DNA of 64,000 bases from assembly GCA_032191485.1 (NCBI GenBank), contig JAVDOI010000006.1, positions 11,961,850-12,025,849 of the forward strand, given 5' to 3'. Shown piece after piece: positions 48,376-60,453 of this stretch. The stretch is from Leptoclinus maculatus. Its lineage: Eukaryota > Chordata > Actinopteri > Perciformes > Stichaeidae. The position numbers were made by a program, and so were the translations under genes. A model generated the notes under the pieces. The model did no database searches. It was not told where the DNA came from and saw only the letters and a list, made by a program, of their open reading frames with translations. The number at the start of each line of letters is the position of its first letter. Within the stretch, counting starts at the first letter, position 1.

Positions 48376-50784
48376 GTGTTTCTCCCCGACTATTTATTGG
48401 CTGAGAGCAGCAACTTCCTGGAGACTCTTTGCTTTGCTTGTGCTGTAACATGACGCAGAATCTGCACTGCCGGCGTAACTCCATTGAGAGATGTGCTACG
48501 AGCTCAGATAAGACACTCGTCTATAGAAGTTTTTTAATTCTCGGATCAGTTTTATGATGCAGAGTGTTTCAATGACCCAACTGGGGACTGCACTCAACAA
48601 CTGGGAGAGGGAATCAAACTCATAAATTGTTAATCCCAGGGCACATTCTGCAACTAGTTTACTGACCTGGATGAATCTTATTGGAAGAGATATTGGAAGG
48701 GTTACTCACCAAAAGAGACAAAAAATAGCCCAAAGAGACAAGATTTTGAGCTTTTAGGATCAGTTTAGGATTCTTCTTTAACTTATAGACATCAACATAA
48801 AAACAAGTGAAGGGAATAAAGGAAATACCACTGGCTCCATTAAAGATAATAGGCCATTAAGGCTCTATCAGTAAAAGCAAGCATATTGAGCCATCAGACA
48901 AATTTAGAAAACTCGTTAAAGGGAGACTGCAGTTTTGACATCAAGTTTTCTCGCACACTCTAAGAAATAAAAACAAACATTTTTGAGCAATGATCAGAAA
49001 TGCAACTGTGTTATTTTTGTATTTACTCCACCTGGAAGGTTTTGTCAAAACCGGGATGTTATGTTTACATACACAACACATAACTGGGAAACTCCGAAAA
49101 CTGGGACACTAATGCAAATGTATAAAGAATTTGTTTTGGACAGATAATAAGGAAAAAACTTGTTTGTGTTTTTCTCATAACTTGGATTTTTTTCCAACAT
49201 TTTAAACAGGATACAATGATAGAATTGTCTTAAAAACATACAGAGTTCAGGTAAAAGAAAGACAAACACACTCGTACAAGACAACATTGATAGAAAGCTG
49301 CGAGACAACTTGTAAAGTAACTTTAAGATTAGCTTTTCAGTGGGGTCATAAAACAATAGGGGGGCTTTTTGTGAGGTCCGGCAAAATCGAACATTCATTA
49401 GAGCTTATTACATTTCATTTCTAATACGTAAGCAGGTTTATACCCATCTAAATTAACTTCACCTTTTGTTCTGTACCACCTGAGATGGACAGCTGGTAGG
49501 TTTCATTTCCTTTGAACGTGACGTGATTCTCGCTTTGGGATGCAAGTTGTTCTTCTGTGTGCTTATCTCAGCTGTGGAGCGCTGCAGGAGTTATCTGTTA
49601 TCTGTAGAAATGAACTCAAATATAAAGATACAAAGAGAAGAATGGCAGCTAGTTTTTGAGCCTGTTTTATCTCCTTGTTTATTACGATTGCTGTGCTACA
49701 ATTATTATTACAGTTATCACAACAACAACAAAATGCTAGTAAATATCATGCTGCTACAACTACAATTTATTAAAAAGAAATGTTGCCTTAAATCCACAAT
49801 TAAAAACCAGTCCTTGGAAGTACGTTTTTCATAATTTAAAGGAGAAAATCTGCACATTATAGAATTAGGCATAAAAAAATAAGAGATTTATTTGACCACA
49901 TGCTTTTAAATCAGAGCAACGTCCATAGGGCAGACAATGAATGCACATTATTGCCTCAACACCCCACACTGCTCATTAAGAGCACTGTTTGGCTGCTGTG
50001 GGCTTCTTTAATGGTCCATCAGTGAATAGCGTCTTCCACTGGCGTGTATCACCACCTCCACACTGTGAGACAATGTTCTTCACATGGAGGCCCGGGTCCC
50101 TCTGTCAGCATCACCCCACGGTGAGCTGTAATGAGCTGGTGTGTGTGTAATGAGAGCTAATGCTGCCACAGCTATTGAGCTGTTTTTGCCACCAGGCCAT
50201 AATGCCACTCCTGCTGTGTTGTGTCAAACAGACACATGCAAAACAGACTGGTGCCAGTGAGCTTGATGGCAGGCCTGCTTCATTGTCTCCCCAGCAGCAG
50301 ATGGATCACAGAAAGAGGGACACAGGCCCTGTGGAGTCTCTAATGACAGCATTCGGCTGCAGTTCAAGTCACAACATCGGGCGACTGAATTTATGTTGTA
50401 TTTAACAGCTTTGCTCTCTGTTGACCACATATTGGTAACATTGAGCCTGGGTAACATTTGAAATGTTACTATACAATACGATACAACACCTGAGTTTTGG
50501 TCTCAATACCGATACATTACTTTGATAAATAATAATGCTTTCTGCAAAACCCATTTTGTCATTCAACAAAAGAAGCAAACATTCTCAAATATTAAAGGGT
50601 ATGATTGGCAATTTACTATAGCTCTTAATGTCAATAAATTCCAAAAAAAGACCAAAAGCAACACTTGATTGATCCTAATAAGTATTGCCTGTGTCTCTAA
50701 AGCCTAGTATACATTATGCCTCACTGCCACAGACCTCCATTGTTGTACAGCATCTATTAAAACACATCATTTAGCCGCACTGTT

Positions 50785-50960
50785 ACTGATAGTAGTGGAA
50801 GTATAGATCCTTATCTGAAGTAAAAGTGTGAATACACTTATTTGAAATCACTCCATTTAAAGTAAGTCCTGCATTCAAAGTCCCACTTTATTTAAAGTTC
50901 AGAAGTTTATCAGTAAAATATACGTATCGTATCAAAAGTCAAAGTACAAATTGGATAGAA
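50785..50960. repeat. Interspersed fish repeat fragment (AAGTACTCAG family)
   Basis: Contains GATAGTAGTGGAAGTATAGA, CTTATCTGAAGTAAAAGTGT and AAAGTTCAGAAGTTTATCAG, similar to the copies near 7.8, 23.4 and 24.3 kb. Confidence 0.6.
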
Positions 50961-51038
50961 AAATGGCTTCTGTGACTGATATACTGTATATGACATTATT
51001 AGACTGCTAATCAGTGTGCGAAATACATGGTGGCAATT

Positions 51039-51058
51039 GGGGGGGGGGGGGGGGGGGG
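51039..51058. repeat. Poly(G) tract of 20
   Basis: Twenty consecutive G bases, followed shortly by CCCTCCCCCC at 51067-51076. The tract may form a quadruplex and is hard to sequence exactly. Confidence 0.9.
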
Positions 51059-51369
51059 TCCCAAAACCCTCCCCCCAACCCTCATACCAGGATAAATCAA
51101 ATGTCCCACACAATTATTACACATACAAAACATACAGGTATACAAAAATAAAAACAGTAGAAGAAAAAGTAAAAGAAAAGAGAAACTGTTACCATTATGC
51201 CGATGTTATGTTATTATGGATATCATCACCTCCATCATCTCCTAATCTCCATACAAACATTACAACTGATATTGATACCAGTGGTGTTTTACCGTTGATG
51301 CCACTATCACATCACATACCTCAAACCACAGCCTCTTTCCTGTTCAGCCATTCATATATGTTCTAGTCT

Positions 51370-51750
51370 GTTCCAGTCAGTTGGGGTGAGAAAAGTGAGA
51401 ATGGGTTGCCAGATCTTGATAAAAGTATTGGGCTTCCCTGACACATTATAACGGATTCTTTCCATATTAAACAATCTAGTACGTTCACCTAACCAGCTAT
51501 TTAATACAGGTGCTGCATCTTTGTTACACAGGCTCAGAATGTTCTTTTTTTTGGGATCACGATTAGCTGCCAGTGGTTTGATCCCAGGGTGAATTGTGAC
51601 CAGCCTAGAGTGGCTATTCCTGGGTCAGGGGCAAGATTGCATTTGTGTACCTCTGAGAGGAAGTGAAAAATGTCACGCAAGATTTTATTAAGCTTTGTGC
51701 AATGCCAGAATAGATGAGAGGTAAGGCTCCATCTGCACATTTGCATTTAG
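51370..51750 (-). mobile_element. 3' remnant of an L1/Tx1-like LINE (ORF2 C-terminus)
   Basis: The minus strand at 51746-51534 reads CRWSLTSHLFWHCTKL, then RDIFHFLSEVHKCNLAPDP and LGVS-like GWSQF, the zinc-ribbon-like region after the reverse transcriptase in fish L1-type elements, where C..G.L.H.FW.C is typical. After a frame break it continues at about 51530-51370 with CNKDAAPVLNSWL, TFIKIWQPILTFL, the conserved W..F..FL close of such proteins. Only the last 130 or so codons survive. It is broken by at least one frameshift. Confidence 0.6.
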
Positions 51751-53964
51751 GTAAGGTTAAAAAAAAATGAGTAGAATGAATGTAACTTAACGCAGGAATA
51801 ATTTAGTCTATAACCATAACATGCTTATTATATCCACAGTACTGATGAATATGTGTCAAAAAATTCCTCTTTTAAATGTTTTGTGAAAACACCAATAGTC
51901 AAAGCTACGATATCGTCGCAATGTTGATTTCTTATCAATCAAGAAGCTTGCAGTTTCCTCCTTTCATTAACATATTTGTTCATAATAAGTGGAGGCTGGG
52001 GCTGAACTTATTATATAAGTTGTTAGCTACCTTAAGAAGCCAGATAATGTGTTTGTAATGCTAAGGCATGGTGAATGTATTTAGTGTTTACGTGTGTTTT
52101 CAGCTGAACTGGGAGCTGGGAGGGCAGTTTGTCTCCTGGGCGCTGCATGTGTTGTCTGACAGGCTCCTCACGGTGCAGGATAAAGATATTAGCTGGGCAC
52201 TGTTGACACTGCATGCACACTTGTAATGGCCTCATAAATTCTGCTGGTGTGAAAGGGAGAAAGGGAGTGAAAAAGCAAGGAAAGACACTGGACTCATTGG
52301 CAGTCCACTCGCACTCTCTCTGCCTGCTTTAAACCACCCAGCATGCACCATACCTGCAGTTAACAGATGCAGCAAATACTCCTCCAGGCAGCATTTGAAG
52401 TCCGTGTTTACATTGCACTTCAGAGTGTATGTATACAATACATTTAGTAGAGTCATTTCTTTTTAAAGCACTGACTAAGAAAAATACTGAGGCTTTTACT
52501 AACCTAGTGTTTGCAATTCTTTGTGTATGAGAGGACTTAAGCAGCAGATGTAGTCACTTTTGCAAAAGATCACTCAACAGAAAATAAAACACTTAATTTA
52601 CAGGCCACACAGGTGGCCACATTTAATGATGTTAAAGGTCCTGAAAACATATTTCTCCAATCAGGTTTTTTTTAACGATGGGTTCCTACATAGAACCACA
52701 ACGTTCTCCCAAATTTGAAGCAGTTTTGGTTGTTTCACTTTACACAGTTCTTCTTTTGTCTGTCTGTGCTCTTTTGAATTGAGCAGGGCTGAAAAAAATG
52801 CAACGTCACACATTTTCCTGCACCAATCGTAGGATTTTGTTGTTGTTAGTGTAGTTACAGTAGTGACGTTGAGTGGATTATGAATGAGGTTTTATTATTT
52901 CTAGAACAGAGCTCAGAATTTCCAGTTTTATGGTTTTTGAGTGTTAAATTATTTAAATATGAACTAAGGGTGTCTTTCTTCCTAAATCTGAATTTGATTG
53001 ATCCTTATCTTGTCACATGTAATGATGTCCCAATATCTACTTTGATCAGTTACTTTTGTGTTTTGTCTTTTTCACGAGTTGTCTCCAACTTTTTTCCAAG
53101 AGTCAGTCTCTTAATATCAATTAGATGTTTAATATCATTATATGATGTTATATGTTACATTTGGAGATTTTTTTTCCTCAAAGAATAATTCGCCAACTGC
53201 TGATATCAACCTTCCTTCAACAGGGATGTTGAGAGCTTTGAGTGTTGATGTATATGTGGTGTTGATACGTGTTGCTGATTCTTCTTACAAGCAGTGTCGG
53301 CTCGTAACATTATCAACCTAATTGATTCAATCAGCTGGATCATCTGGTGTTTGTTAGCTGTTCTTTCCTGACACAAACTGGTGAAATGTCACTTTCTGAA
53401 GTAACCCTACTCTTAAATGTGTTAAATATCTGTGGATCTCCTAGTTTCATCTCTATTTCAAATTACAACTTGTTCTGTCTATAAAGGCAAATCACTGAGT
53501 ACATCTTCATCAATCGATACAACTATTTTGGGTAGATTTGGGAGTCTATTCTGACCCACTAATGGGGGAAAATCCAGAATAATAGGAGTTTATTATGTGC
53601 TCAGTGAGGTAGGTTTGGTAGTGAAATGTGATCGTCAGTGATTTTTTTATCTAGATTAGCTGCTTTAAAGGGAGGGGGCAGTGTCTCTTGGCAGCTCTGG
53701 TGTCACATGGCCAGTATTGATTGTTAGAGCCAGGGGCCGTTAAGTTGCTACCTGCATCTCAATGTGTCCTGCAGTAGAAGATTAATGTTGCCTCTAAAAA
53801 AACAGACTATCCCGCCTGCATTTCTCTTCATTATTAATGAAACTTAAATGGCAGTTTGCCAAACCAAAATAAACATCTGATTCTAACCACACAGCGGCTC
53901 CAACATTAAACAAAAACAAGCACAAATAGTGATCGTAGGATTAATATTTATGTGTAAATGTAAT

Positions 53965-54240
53965 CACTAAAGAAATAGTCTGACCTTTTGACATTTTCAC
54001 TTGTTTGAGAGTTGAGAGGATGGATTGAAGATTGATGCACTCTAATATATGCCTGTATATGCCGCTACAGCTAGTAGATACTTAGCTAGCTTAGCTTAGC
54101 ATAGAGACTGGAAACAGCTAGCCTGGCTCTGTCTGAAGGTAACAAAATCCATCCACCTCAAAAGCTCACTAACTAGTTATACATTATAACTTGTTTGTTA
54201 AATCTGGCAACCATGCTTACTGCTAAGAAAAGCTAACCGG
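53965..54240. repeat. Interspersed fish repeat with TTAGCTTAGCTTAGCATA core, copy 2
   Basis: Contains AGCTAGCTTAGCTTAGCATA, ACTGGAAACAGCTAGCCTGG and TAACTTGTTTGTTAAATCTG in the same order and orientation as copy 1 at 48.1 kb. Confidence 0.8.
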
Positions 54241-54437
54241 CTGCAAGATGCAGCTTAATATTTACAGTACAGACATGAGAGTAGTGCAGTATTCATCTTT
54301 TTATCTAACTCTCTGTAATTGTTTTACTGTAAGTGATGAAGTCAGATAAATTATGTGCTTAGACCAGACGGCAACCTCCAGGTCTGACAAGTGAACCCAA
54401 TGCGTAAGGAAGTACCTACACTTTTATTCTTGGCATC

Positions 54438-54966
54438 AGGGGGCGACTCCTCTGGTTGCAAAAAGAAGTCCGATTGTATAGAAGTCTATGAGAAATTGAC
54501 CCTAGTTCTCACTTGATTTATTACTTCAGTATACATGAGTTTATGGTCTTAGACGCAAGTTTCAGGTGTTTTTCAATACAGCATGATGTTGATTTGGTAA
54601 ATTATGTTTCCATTTTAAAGAGACCATAAAGCAGGGTATGCTTTAGGGCGTTGCTACCTTGTGATTGACAGGTCGCTACCATGGCCTTGTCCGGTCTGGG
54701 AGTTGTCCGTTGGTCATGTTAGAACTTTAACCCTTTCACAGGGTGTTTTCAGTTCATGAAATTTACTTGTAACCTTTTGGTCACCTTAAAATGTCTGATT
54801 CATTGTTCGGTTGTACTTAGCTTCACCCTCTCGTATCACTTCTGGTTGCAAAAAGTCAAGACGGCAAAGGCCAAAATTCAGAACTCAAGTCTTCAGAACT
54901 GCAGTCTACCAACCAGTGGGTGACGTCATGTTGACTACGTCCTCTTCTTATATATACAGTCTATGA
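54438..54966. repeat. Interspersed fish repeat bounded by GGGGGCGACTCC and ACAGTCTATG
   Basis: About 530 bp starting GGGGGCGACTCCTCTGGTTG and ending TTATATATACAGTCTATG. The 15-mer TCTGGTTGCAAAAAG occurs directly repeated near both ends (about 54451 and 54841), and TATAGAAGTCTATGAG near the left resembles the right edge. I recall this arrangement as a widespread non-autonomous repeat of percomorphs; its superfamily is uncertain. Confidence 0.65.
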
Positions 54967-57900
54967 ATTTGGCATACTGTATGTATGTATGTAGTAACTT
55001 CCTGGTCTTTGCCTAAATCATTTGTTGACATATTCCTGAAAAGGGACGTAAAACTTGCATCATTATAAATTGTCGATGGACTATCAAGCTCAGTTGAAAC
55101 TTTGTTGCAGGTCTGCTGAATATATAAGTCCTGAGGATTTTAACTGAGTTGTTGTAATTTTGCATTCTTATGTTAAATTCACTTCCATTGCCTGAAAAGT
55201 TGAACCTGTCTTGTCCACTGCATACCAACACACACGACACCTGACGGAGGGTCAGTTTAGGTTAATCCAATGTGGTTTTATGGGGATGTGGGATCTGTGC
55301 TCACATTAATATGGTCATTAGACTTAATTCTTCCCATGACAACAAACTGATGGATGTATTGTTCAGTTTCAGTTAATAGCTGTCACTTAAATCAACAGTG
55401 ATTAATTGGCTGAAAGTCAAAGCCAATGAATAAATCTCAGCTAGTGCTTTAATGGGCTTTATGGTGTTGAATTTGTTCAGCACAGAAAATGTTAAAGCCA
55501 GTTTACGAGTACTGAATGTACAGGTGCGTTGAATAACAGTGTGTTAAGAGATAAGAATAAGAATAACACAGCCACTTTTGCTCCATATTAAAATATATAC
55601 ACATACATATAATATATTTACATATTCAGTCAATTCCTCCTCATCTCTGCTTGAAGCTCAAGGCTACAATAGCTGCTACAAGCATAACACAACTGAATCA
55701 TTGATTGAACTCTCAGCAAGCGAGTTGCATTGTGGGTTATGTAGGCGGCAGAGTTTGACAAGTTAGAAGAATGCTTGGATTTAAAAACAACAGATATCCC
55801 TGGTTCTTCTTCATCGAATGTGATCGTTTTTTAAAAACAGTCAGACAATGAGTGCAATGCTTATTATTCCCTTAAAGCTATATGCCATTATTAGTTTCTA
55901 CAAAGGTAAATAGCTTTTACCTTGGAACTAAACACATTAAGACAATAAAAACATATCTTATAATAGACAGATTGGTGTAAGTAAAAATTTAACCTTTTTT
56001 GAAATTTCACGTCATCAATCTTATTTTTACAGCTTTCTTTTGTCAGAACTTATCCCATTGTTCACTTGTCAGAAGTTCTCACAGAAGAACAAAAACAACC
56101 CTCCAGCTGTGTTTTCTTCCTTGTCACGATGCGACGGGAAACTAAAATTAGACAGCCATGAACAAGAGTTTGCTCCTGCATCCTACTGGTTCAAATACTT
56201 GACAGTTTACAGGATTCAGTGTTGCCAAAGACAACACAAGTCAACAACACTTTCCTTTGTTTTTTTATGTTTTCCTTTATATTTTGTGAAAGTAGGAAGT
56301 TGTGTGGACTTACAGTAATAGCCACTTAGTTCCTTTCTTGTTTCAGTTTGTCCTCAGAAAATCGAAAAGATGTGTCGAATGGATCCTTTAGTTTTTTGAG
56401 AAAGTAATTTGAATATGCAATATTGATTAAAAATAAAGATAAGAAAACGTTCACTCACTTTTTTCATTCATTAAGGTGAAGATTCAATACATACATAGGG
56501 AATTCCAGTAGACTTAAAGCTGGGGAAGGCAGTATAGTTTTTGCAACATTGGGAAAAACAATTCATAATAACCTTTCAGCATGATGTAATTCAAGAGATC
56601 TGAGAGAGAAAACTAGACCTCTACGCCTCCTCTTGGCTCTGTTTTCAGGCTTTAGAAAATGTAGCCTGTGATGGGAGACTTTGGCCAATAACAGGTCATT
56701 TCAGAAAGACGGCGTTCCCATTGGCTGTTCTAGAAATGCAGATACCCATACACATCCTTTCGGTGATCGCTTGATTCAGCTGCAGAATATACTGCATACA
56801 GTATATCTGGCTGCGGCTCGCAGAAAGCTAAACTATTAGCATTCTCTCCATCTCTGAAATGCTTCACTAATATCAAAGGAGGGTTATTCTCATAGAATTG
56901 CTGGTATATAAGAGCATCGGGATCACAATGATGTGGATGCTGGATGATGCAGGATGATGTTTGAAATGAATGACAAATACTCGTAAAGGTTACTGTATGA
57001 AGGACATGCATGTGCAGTGCTTGTCTGGTGGGAGGGGCTTAGGACTGCGAGGAGAAAGCTGCAGGATGAGCCTACCCTGCCTACTCTGGGTCTGGGGTAA
57101 CACTTGAAATACAATATGCTGAAAGGTTATTATCAACTTTTTGCCGAATGATGCTTAAAATAACCTGCCTTCTCAAGCTTTAAGAACGTCTCCTGTTCAT
57201 GGACCCTAATTCTTCTGATATAATACAAGTAAACATGAAGTGATTGAAAGGAGACCAAAAATGAGTCAGAAAATGTCAAAGTGACATTCTTTAAAAAAAA
57301 CAACAACGTATAAACCTGCGATGATGTCAAGAAGTATAGGCCAATGAGGCCCAGGTTGAAAATAACTGGAATTATCCTTTAAGTTTGGTGACTACGCCCT
57401 CCGGGCTGAAAGAAACTGTTTTGCTGAAAGACTTGAAAACAGTCACAGGAAGGAGTATATCAAGATGGAGTTCCTTTTTTAAGCCCCAGTCTTATTGTTT
57501 CACCTCAGAGCAGGAGAGAGGAGGAGACGCACTCTTTCCTCGCCTGACGCAAACAGGAGACAGTTTTTCTAATCTGTTACCAAACACATACTGACATTGT
57601 TCAATACTGTTACTGTACACATCCAATATGTCATGGCTGTATACGTATCTGACATGGATCTCCTACATCCCAACTCTTTATGAGAGAGATCCACATAGAT
57701 GTTGGATGATTTATTGATACGGTTGAACTCCTAATCTATAAATACACACATTCATTTTGATTTGAAGAGGGGCATTGTAGTGCAGCAGGTTTAAAGAATC
57801 AGCACACACTCATGACGTGTTGTGGTAAGAGATTTATCAAGAGGAAACACTCAAAACATTAAAGGCTAAAGCTGGATATGGTTTATATTTTTTATTATTG

Positions 57901-60130
57901 TTTATTATTATTATTGTTTTCATTACGATGAACATGGCCGTAGTAGTTTATTTTGAGTCAATTCTACAAAACACCGTACTGTTGCTGCAAATACTCATTA
58001 GAGCACAATTGTGGATTAATCCGCAGGAAAAAATAGCCCCTAAAAAAATGCTAAATCTGTTTGAGTAATGTTCGCTTAAAAACTACAGTGCTCAGCTGTT
58101 TTAGGAAATTGCTGAGCCTTTTTTGAAAATGTAAGTATATATTTGTGATCTACTTTTGGAAATTCACGTTTTCATTAACAATCAATGGGCTAGGGAGGAC
58201 GTAAAGGATTGAAGGAAGCATTGTTTGTTCTGGTCTTTACATGGTATTTCTTGACATATCGTCAGTGTGTGGGGACACCCCCTCATCCCAAAACATGTCA
58301 TGTTATTCTCTCGTGTTGCAGGCTGCAGAGCCCACCTACCTCCCCTTTATTGACTCAATATGAAAACACAATTATTGCACCGACAAAAAGGTGGTCAAAG
58401 GTGCAGCCACATTATGTTTTTCAATGAGCCGAACACTCTGTTAGTGAGAATCCTATTTTTAGTCTCAAGAGCAGCACACTGAAAGAAGCATTCTGGTACC
58501 TCACTGTTTATATTAATTAGGAAGAGGTACTGTGTTTATAGGTTTTGCATTGGCTCATGTACAGACGGATAGTTTGACACACAACATATTTGCAGTCCTA
58601 TGCCAGTAGCTGTGGACTAATGTGCCTAGATTTCCTTGGATTGATGTTTGACCTTAACGTGTGATGCATAAGAGCATAAGGAAACACTATTCATCATTGT
58701 GTTGTAAGGATTCTTAAGCACAGAAAGCCTCTGCTTGGTGTTTGGGAACACTTCTGTTTAACAGGGAGACTCTTCACTGTGCTGTTTGGCCAGGATTACA
58801 GCAATGGGTAATACACTGTATGTTATTACATTTAATCATGTTTCATGGCCTGAAAAATGGGTAACTTATAAGTGTGAGGTCAGTCCATTTACCATTGTGA
58901 ATGGCACCAAATATAAAATGGATTCATGTGTTGTGTTTGGAGTCAAAACGGCCAGGACTTGACTCCCTATTTTCTCTTCCTACTGCCGTACTGATCCTCC
59001 CTCTGAGCCACTCCCCATGTTCATGCTCCTGTTTGCTGCTACTGAATCTGTAACACACAGCACAGATATTGTTTTCGTGTAATACGTCTCCATCAGCTGA
59101 GTAAAAATAGCTTCCCTTACTTCACTCCCAGTGAGTCACATTTAATTCACAGAGGGGTTAAATGTGAGCATGATGTCCATAAGCTGAAGGATGTGAAGTT
59201 GGGTTGTGCAGGAAACAGGGAGAGCAGTTTCCTGTTATGTAGAAAAAGAGCCTGTTGTGCACCAATCAGACAGGGAAGCAAGACTGGTTTATCAATAAGG
59301 GAGAGCTGATTTAAGATCACACATAGTTTACTTTTTTTAATGAGATGTGATCAGTAATACTGAGAAATACAGCTTTATGATAATATCCAGAAACAACAGG
59401 GATCTGACAATGTATTGTTCTCACCTAATCATGACTCGATCTAAACGTCAGACAGAAATTGTGGAAAGCATGAGGGGAAGCTTTGATTTAATGGAAGTAA
59501 TATTATCTTGTGTTTTTTAAAGGAAAACATATTTGGGTTCTACACTTCTAATAAGACACAACTTATAAAGTTGTAACCAATGGCTTTGTTCATGGTAAAT
59601 CAATTATTTATTTATTCGTAAACTATGAATAAGAACAACTTTTGGGTTGCCAGGTTGGGAAATCCCTTTGCCTGGTGTTTATCCTTTCTATTTGCTAATA
59701 ATGCAGTAACTAATGTTGGTAGTTCGTCAGCTCATATTGAGCCATTTAGTGTGCAACTATAGCTGTTCCTAAGTCATTAATACATTATTAATAATCCATC
59801 AATGATTATTCTTATTAACGATGACCGATCTATAACGCATTAGGCTATTAAACGATTTATCTATCAGTAATAAAGCAGTTATTTAGAACTTATAAACACT
59901 TTATAAAAATATATTATATATATTAAAAATTTGAATTATTTCTGTATATTTCTGTCACAAAAAGTTGTTTCACAGGTAGTCTATAATCAAGAAGTTGTTC
60001 TTGAAAGTGTCTGAAATATGTATGTATAGATTAACTCACTTTGCCACATAGAAAAAACATAGACATCACCTCCTCTGCAGCAGTAACATTTTCCTTTTTC
60101 TATAATAAATGCTAATCAGTCTTGAGTTGA
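54967..60130. other. Gene-free upstream region of fgd5
   Basis: About 5 kb with only short chance frames (none above 95 codons, none recognisable). An (ATT)-rich stretch lies at 57890-57915. Enhancers may be present but cannot be seen from one sequence. Confidence 0.4.
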
Positions 60131-60453
60131 AGGCTGATGTCAACATTCCCAACACTTGACTGGACCTGCTGCTTATGGTACAGGGATCCTGGTCTTCGGG
60201 TCGAGCTTTTTTTTTTTTTTTCTCCATTTGGTTTCCAGTCGCGTCCTGCGCGCTGTGAGACGCACACACGATCAGCTGAGCAGCGGTTTCCCTCTCAGAG
60301 GAAGATCAGACAGAGCTGCTGTTCAGTCAGACTCACTCAGTCTCTGTTTGCACAGTTCAGCGGAGTTTGACTCCGTTTTTACACGTTATTCAACATTTTG
60401 TGTACAGAAGCTGCTTTCGTGGACGAGATGTTGGAGACGGTCGCTTCGCAAAA

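Noticed and set aside
49045..49398. 117-codon minus-strand frame
   Set aside because: It is hydrophobic, Phe/Leu-rich translation of AT-rich DNA without recognisable domains.
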